The position numbers and the translations under genes are program-made. Below are positions 59,165 through 64,000 of a stretch of DNA of 64,000 nucleotides, piece after piece. The notes under the pieces were generated by a model. It saw only the letters and a program-made list of their open reading frames with translations. It did not search any database and was not told the DNA's origin. The stretch's first letter is position 1, and each line of letters opens with the position of its first letter. Where the stretch lies: positions 155,751,920 to 155,815,919 of the forward strand of contig NC_080540.1 in assembly GCF_028640845.1 (NCBI RefSeq). The letters are read 5' to 3'. This DNA is from Ahaetulla prasina (Eukaryota; Chordata; Lepidosauria; Squamata; Colubridae).

Positions 59165-60625
59165 GTAACCACTGACCTATATCTTTCAAAGATCCTGGAG
59201 CACAGGGGAGCTGCCAGAGGACTGGAAAAGAGCTGATGTAGTTCCCATCTTCAAAAAAGGAAAAAAAAACAGATCCAGGGAACTACAGACCTATCAGCCT
59301 GACCTCAATACCGGGGAAGATTCTGGAAAAGATAATCAAGCAACGAATCACCGAACACCTAGAAGCAAACAAAGTAATAACCAAAAGCCAACATGGGTTT
59401 GTCAAAAACAGATCATGCCAGACTAATCTTATCGCATTCTTTGACAAAATGACAAAATTAGTAGACCAGAGGAATGCTGTCGATATAATTTACTTGGACT
59501 TCAGTAAAGCATTTGATAAAGTAGACTATAACCTACTACTAGATAAAGTAGAAAAATGTGGGTTAGACAGCACCACCACCAGATGGATTCGTAACTGGCT
59601 GACCAACCGCACTCAACGTGTAGTCCTCAATGGGAACTACATCCACATGGAGAGAAGTATGAAGTGGAGTACCCCAAGGCTGTGTTTTAGGCCCAGTACT
59701 CTTCAACATCTTCATCAATGACTTGGACAAGGGGATAGATGGGGAACTCCTCAGATTTGCAGATGACACCAAGCTGGCAGGAATAGCCAACACTCCAGAA
59801 GATAGGCTCAAGTTATAGAAGGATCTTGACAGACTTGAACATTGGGCGCTATCTAACAAAATGAAATTCAACAGTGAAAAAAGTAAGGTTCTACATTTAG
59901 GCAAAAAAAAAACAAAATGCACAGGTACCGTATATGTGGTACCTTGCTCAATAGTAGTACCTGTGAGAGGGATCTTGGAGTCCTAGTGGATAACCATTTA
60001 GATATGAGCCAGCAGTGTGCAGCAGCTGCTAAAAGCATAACACAGTTCTGGGCTGCATAAACAGAGGGATAGAATCAAGATCACGTGAAGTGTTAGTACC
60101 ACTTTATAATGCCTTGGTAAGGCCACACTTGGAATATTGCATCCAGTTTTGGTCGCCACGATGTAAAAAAGATGTTGAGACTCTAGAAAGAGTGCAGAGA
60201 AGAGCAACAAAGATGATTAGGGGACTGGAGGCTAAAACATGAAGAACGGTTGCAGGAACTGGGTATGTCTAGTTTAATAAAAAGAAGGACTAGGGGAGAC
60301 ATGATAGCTGTGTTCCAATATCTCAGGGGTTGCCACAAAGAAGAGGGAGTCAGGCTGTTCTCCAAGCACCTGAGGGTAGAACAAGAAGCAATGGGTGGAA
60401 ACTGATCAAAGAAAGAAGCAACTTAGAACTAAGGAGAAATTTCCTGACAGTTAGAACTATTAATAAGTGGAACGACTTGCCTGCAGAAGTTGTGAATGCT
60501 CCAACACTGGACATTTTTAAGAAAATGTTGGATAACCATCTGACTGAGATGGTGTAGGGTTTCCTGCCTGGGCAGGGGGTTGGACTAGAAGGCCTCCAAG
60601 GTCCCTTCCAACTCTGTTGTTATGG
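59165..60625 (+). mobile_element. CR1 LINE, longer 5'-truncated copy
   Basis: It encodes, over several frames, WSTGELPEDWKRADVVPIFKK-like sequence, NYRPISLTS, DFSKAFDKVDYNLLLDK (59449-59721), [34 protein letters not shown] and NFLTVRTINKWNDLPAEVV (to 60557). It then ends in the CR1 3' terminus at 60550-60625. Frameshifts and stops (for example near 59640, 59816 and 60040) make it inactive. It is very similar to, and in opposite orientation to, the copy at 46515. Confidence 0.92.
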
Positions 60626-60766
60626 TATGTCAACCAACCATGTTGACAAATCTATCGCAGTACTGCCGTTTTAATATGAAATATGCCTTAGTTTGCATAT
60701 AGATTTCATTGCTATCATCTCCTGCCATTTATATGGTTTTGTTATCTGTTTCAGTGCATGATGACA

Positions 60767-61249
60767 TACTGTATTTTTCGGAGTATAAGATGCACCTTTT
60801 TCCCCACCTAAAAGGGGGTGAAAATTTGGGTGCGTCTTATACACTGAATGTAGCCTCTCCCACCCACTGCGCCCCCCTTTGCCGTCTGCCTCCCAGCAAT
60901 TTATCTCCTTGCAGCAAGCAGCAAGAAGAAACAGCCCGTTTCAGTTTCAGCACAGCCTAATTACCACAAGTTGATTGTCCCCAACTCTCAGCTGTTTCAG
61001 GCTGCAGGGATTGCCATGGCCTATTGTTGCCCAGGCCTCTGCTGCTTGCTGCAAGGAGGTAAATTGCTGGGAGCAGATTTTTTTTTCTTGTGCTAATCAA
61101 GCTATGCTGAAAATGAAAATGAAAGTAAAGCAGGCTGTTGGCTGTTTGCTGCAATGAGGCAAAATTGCTGGGAGGCAGAGGCAGATTTCTTTTTCTTGTT
61201 TTCCTCACCAAAAAAGGTAGGTGCGTCTTATACTCTGAAAAATATGGTA
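60767..61249. mobile_element. MITE, family M2, complete
   Basis: A 483-bp element. The left end TACTGTATTTTTCGGAGTAT and right end ATACTCTGAAAAATATGGTA are inverted repeats beginning and ending with TA, followed inward by aagatgcacc / ggtgcgtctt. The interior has an imperfect inverted duplication around ttgcagcaagcagcaag. No ORF of note. Confidence 0.8.
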
Positions 61250-63378
61250 TTTGCTATTTATTGACCTGGAGTCTACTGGGTCAAAGGTAGTATATCCATA
61301 TTTAAGATTTTTTAAAAAATGAGAATAGGGGATCTGCTGTATTATTTTGTACATTCTACCGTCCTCAGTTGATGAATCCAGGTGACTTCCAGTTGACTCT
61401 CTTTTCAGTTGGACTGCAAACAACCGTGCTAAGTCCAGGCTAGCCACTTCAACAAGGATTTGACTCAGGAAATTCAAGGTATGAGGAGGGGCTTCAAGCA
61501 GTGAAGTAGCAAGGAGATGACAAGCAGCATACCAGGAGAAGAAGAAAAAGGGAGTGATAGAATCCAAGAGATCATAGATCAAAGGTCATATGAGAGCCTC
61601 CTTAGCAAGGGTTGGCAAAACCTTATTTCCTCTTCCAGCAGTGCTTCAGAGGGTCACCTAGTGAAGCTTTCCTGACCCTCCTAACTCTCACCCTAGTGTC
61701 AAACCCACCAAATCCCTCTCTCTCAGTTGCTGATCAAGCTGGCAATTCTCACAATCAACTGAGCCCCGCCTCGGCTATTCTTTCGCTTCCTCCCTATTCT
61801 CCAGAGGAAACGTTCTCCACCAGTAGCCGTATCTTAATCCTTCATCTTCTTGCCTTGCAAAGAGCAGAGCGTGGTTCTTTAGGGTGAGGTTATGGGGGGG
61901 GGCAGGGAAGGGACAGCAAAAATGACGCTAACAAGAACGGCATTGACATGGCCCGAGATAAACAGCTGGCTCAACGCCCTCTCTGGAACAACAGCCGTTC
62001 TGTTTGGTATTGATCGCTAATTTCCAAAGCTGTACAATAGTAAAAGGGAATCTGACGTAAAGGCAGGGATGGAATCCCAGGCAGCTCTTTTTCCAGGCCT
62101 GGATGCCACACGTTTTTGGCCGTGTGGGTTTAGGAAATCCTTGATCACTCCGAAGACAAGGGCCTCCTTGCAAGGCCCTGCCAGAGTTCCTAGTGCCTCA
62201 GCCTCCTTTTGTGCTTTGCCTTCTTATACAACCCACCCCCGGCTGGCTGGGCCAGAACATGGGGTTCCTTTGTTGGGAAGCCGCGTGTGTGTGTGTGTGT
62301 GTGTGTGTGTGATGAGGAGATGTAGCATCAAGGCTGTGGAAGAAGAGCCTGCTCTCTGATCAAGAAAACCGCATGCGGTCCTCAGACCTTCGGGCCCCTC
62401 TGCAATAGGATTTAGCACAATGTTTCCAAGGCCTCGAGTGAAATAATTTCAGCTTTACGTTCAGTCTTTTCAGTAGAGACTTGAATTACGTTTCTGCACT
62501 TTGACTCAGCAGGGCACAGAAAATGAAACCACATTCAAAATAGCAGAGCTGAAATAGACATATTCAAATGCTGTAAGAGCAGTGGTAGAAATGTAACCCA
62601 CATAATCCCTGAATTGTTCTTCAAACATAAGCAAAGCTGAAATAGTTGATAGTGGATTTCTTCAAAACAAAGGCCCTTTATTGACTTAATATATGTGCAG
62701 GTAAAGGGCCAGACATACATGGACGCAATTCAAATACAAAACCTGTGCTGGATGTTGTTGGTAGCATACTGAATGAAGCCAAGTAAATGGAGGCCTCCTT
62801 CAGATGAGACCAAAAGTGCTGATTGGAAAAACCACAGCCAGAAGCAAGATCTTTTATTGGATGGAAACCTTCTTGAAAGCCTGGGTTGTTACCACAGTTT
62901 TGGAGACTCTCTGGACTCAGTATTAAACCTTAATATCTAGATTTGGGTAATACCTACGTTGCTAAGGATGTGTTTATCCAGCTAAAGACAGGTTCATCAA
63001 CTAAGCTGATGGCTGAAGATGTCAGACCTTGGTGGGATGACAAGCCTTCAGTCCTTCTCAGGTCAACCACTCTAAGCAGATTTAGGTAGGGTTGTCTCAA
63101 AGGAAACACTATGCTGCAGCCTAGCTGTTTACTGGGTATCAGTAACAGCAACCAGATGTAGTTCTTGTCATTACATCTTTGCTGAAGATGTATCTCTTTC
63201 CCAGCACAAATTATCTGTGTCGTACAGCAAGCTTTACATGACTGAAGACAAGGCTTTTTGAAAGGCATTCAAATCCAAGCAAAAGGTGGTTTTCCTGATT
63301 TAATTCTGTAGATTCTAGAGTTGAAAAACCATTTGTTGGCTGAGGGCTGCCCTTAATGTGAGTTAAGCTTTAACTTAA
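61250..63378. other. Intergenic, mostly unique
   Basis: No exon or transposon that I can support over 2.1 kb, except the GT tract at 62285. This is the longest apparently unique stretch downstream of NR4A1. Confidence 0.45.
62285..62311. repeat. (GT)n microsatellite
   Basis: 27 bp of pure GT repeat. Confidence 0.98.
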
Positions 63379-63662
63379 CTCTGGTGGCTCAACAGACTAA
63401 GCAGTCTGTTATTAACACAGATGCTTGCAATTACTGCAAGTTCAAGTCCCACCAGGCCCAAGGTTGACTCAGCCTTCCATCCTTTATAAGGTAGGTAAAA
63501 TGAGGACCCAGATTGTTGGGGGCAATAAAAGTTGACTTTGTATATAATATACAAACGGATGAAGACTATTGCTTAACACAATGTAAGCCGCCCTGAGTCT
63601 TCGGAGAAGGGCGGGATATAAATTCAAATAAAAAATAATAAAAAACAAAAAAACAAAAAAAC
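63379..63662 (+). mobile_element. tRNA-derived SINE with L2-like tail, complete
   Basis: Box A-like tggtggctcaacagact and box B gttcaagtccc are followed by the body ggcccaaggttgactcagcc and the tail gtaagccgccctgagtcttc..gaagggcgggatataaat, then an A-rich end. It is more complete than the copy at 32742, which lacks part of the region before the tail. Confidence 0.88.
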
Positions 63663-64000
63663 TCAACTATAACATTTTATCTTAGATTGCAGGAATGTCA
63701 TTTCTATTCTTTTCTAAAGTTTCTAAAGCCACATCTGTTGTAGGTGGTATAAGAATACCTAGAGTGAAATAGCTCAGATGAGGAAACTGATTTTGGATAT
63801 ATTGCCCTGGAAACAGCCAGAGATTTGGATGGAAGGGCTTTACTTATACCGAATGCTTTAGGTCAAATAAACACTTTAAAAGTGATTTCTTACAACATAC
63901 ATGGCATTCTTCTGCATATTCCTATAATACAGTGTCATAAATATAAAGCCCTGTTTTGGAGAGAAAGGCAGGAAAATTCTCAGGAAGGGAAGCTTCAATC
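63663..64000. other. Window end, nothing recognised
   Basis: No feature supported. Confidence 0.4.

Overview
This window is vertebrate nuclear DNA, almost certainly squamate and probably snake. It holds a split nuclear-receptor gene with GT/AG introns. It also holds CR1, L2, L1, Bov-B-like and R4-like LINE fragments, tRNA-derived SINEs, a Sauria-type SINE, a long (GATA)n tract, an AATAG-tailed LINE and dozens of small hAT and Tc1/mariner-type MITEs. The species assignment is inferred from these repeats.

The only gene supported end to end is NR4A1 (Nur77/NGFI-B), on the + strand from about 1.58 kb to 26.47 kb. The promoter (about 1584-1870) has two perfect MEF2 sites, four TGCGTCA AP-1/CRE-like elements, an ETS motif and a CArG-like box. 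A probable noncoding first exon ends near 2092. Six coding exons (11428-12252, 19113-19242, 20579-20730, 22151-22353, 23865-24043, 25088-25344) join in phase to 581 codons, followed by a 3' UTR of about 1.1 kb with AATAAA at 26452. Just upstream of the promoter lies a pyrimidine-strand minisatellite of nine units of about 70 bp.

The introns carry hAT MITEs with 8-bp target duplications, two well-preserved Tigger-like MITEs (one with two NBRE octamers, the binding site of the gene's own product), a 572-bp solo LTR with a 5-bp duplication, and an L1 tail.

The 37.5 kb downstream of NR4A1 is transposon-rich and shows no convincing gene. Landmarks are: a 2.14-kb hAT-type element (29425-31562) with perfect 8-bp duplications carrying GC-rich, inversely duplicated DNA; LINE pairs in opposite orientation; a GATA tract; a near-identical triplication of a 744-bp sequence (50139-52262) that resembles no repeat I know; and an L2 LINE with a 522-codon open frame that has lost the YADD catalytic block in frame. 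ATG101, the expected neighbour of NR4A1 in mammals, was not seen.

No wholly new system is demonstrated. The best leads are the hAT element with apparent captured cargo, the triplicated unit, the promoter-proximal pyrimidine array, and transposon-supplied NBRE/CRE motifs inside NR4A1. A possible terminal exon or LTR at 57458 is a weaker lead.
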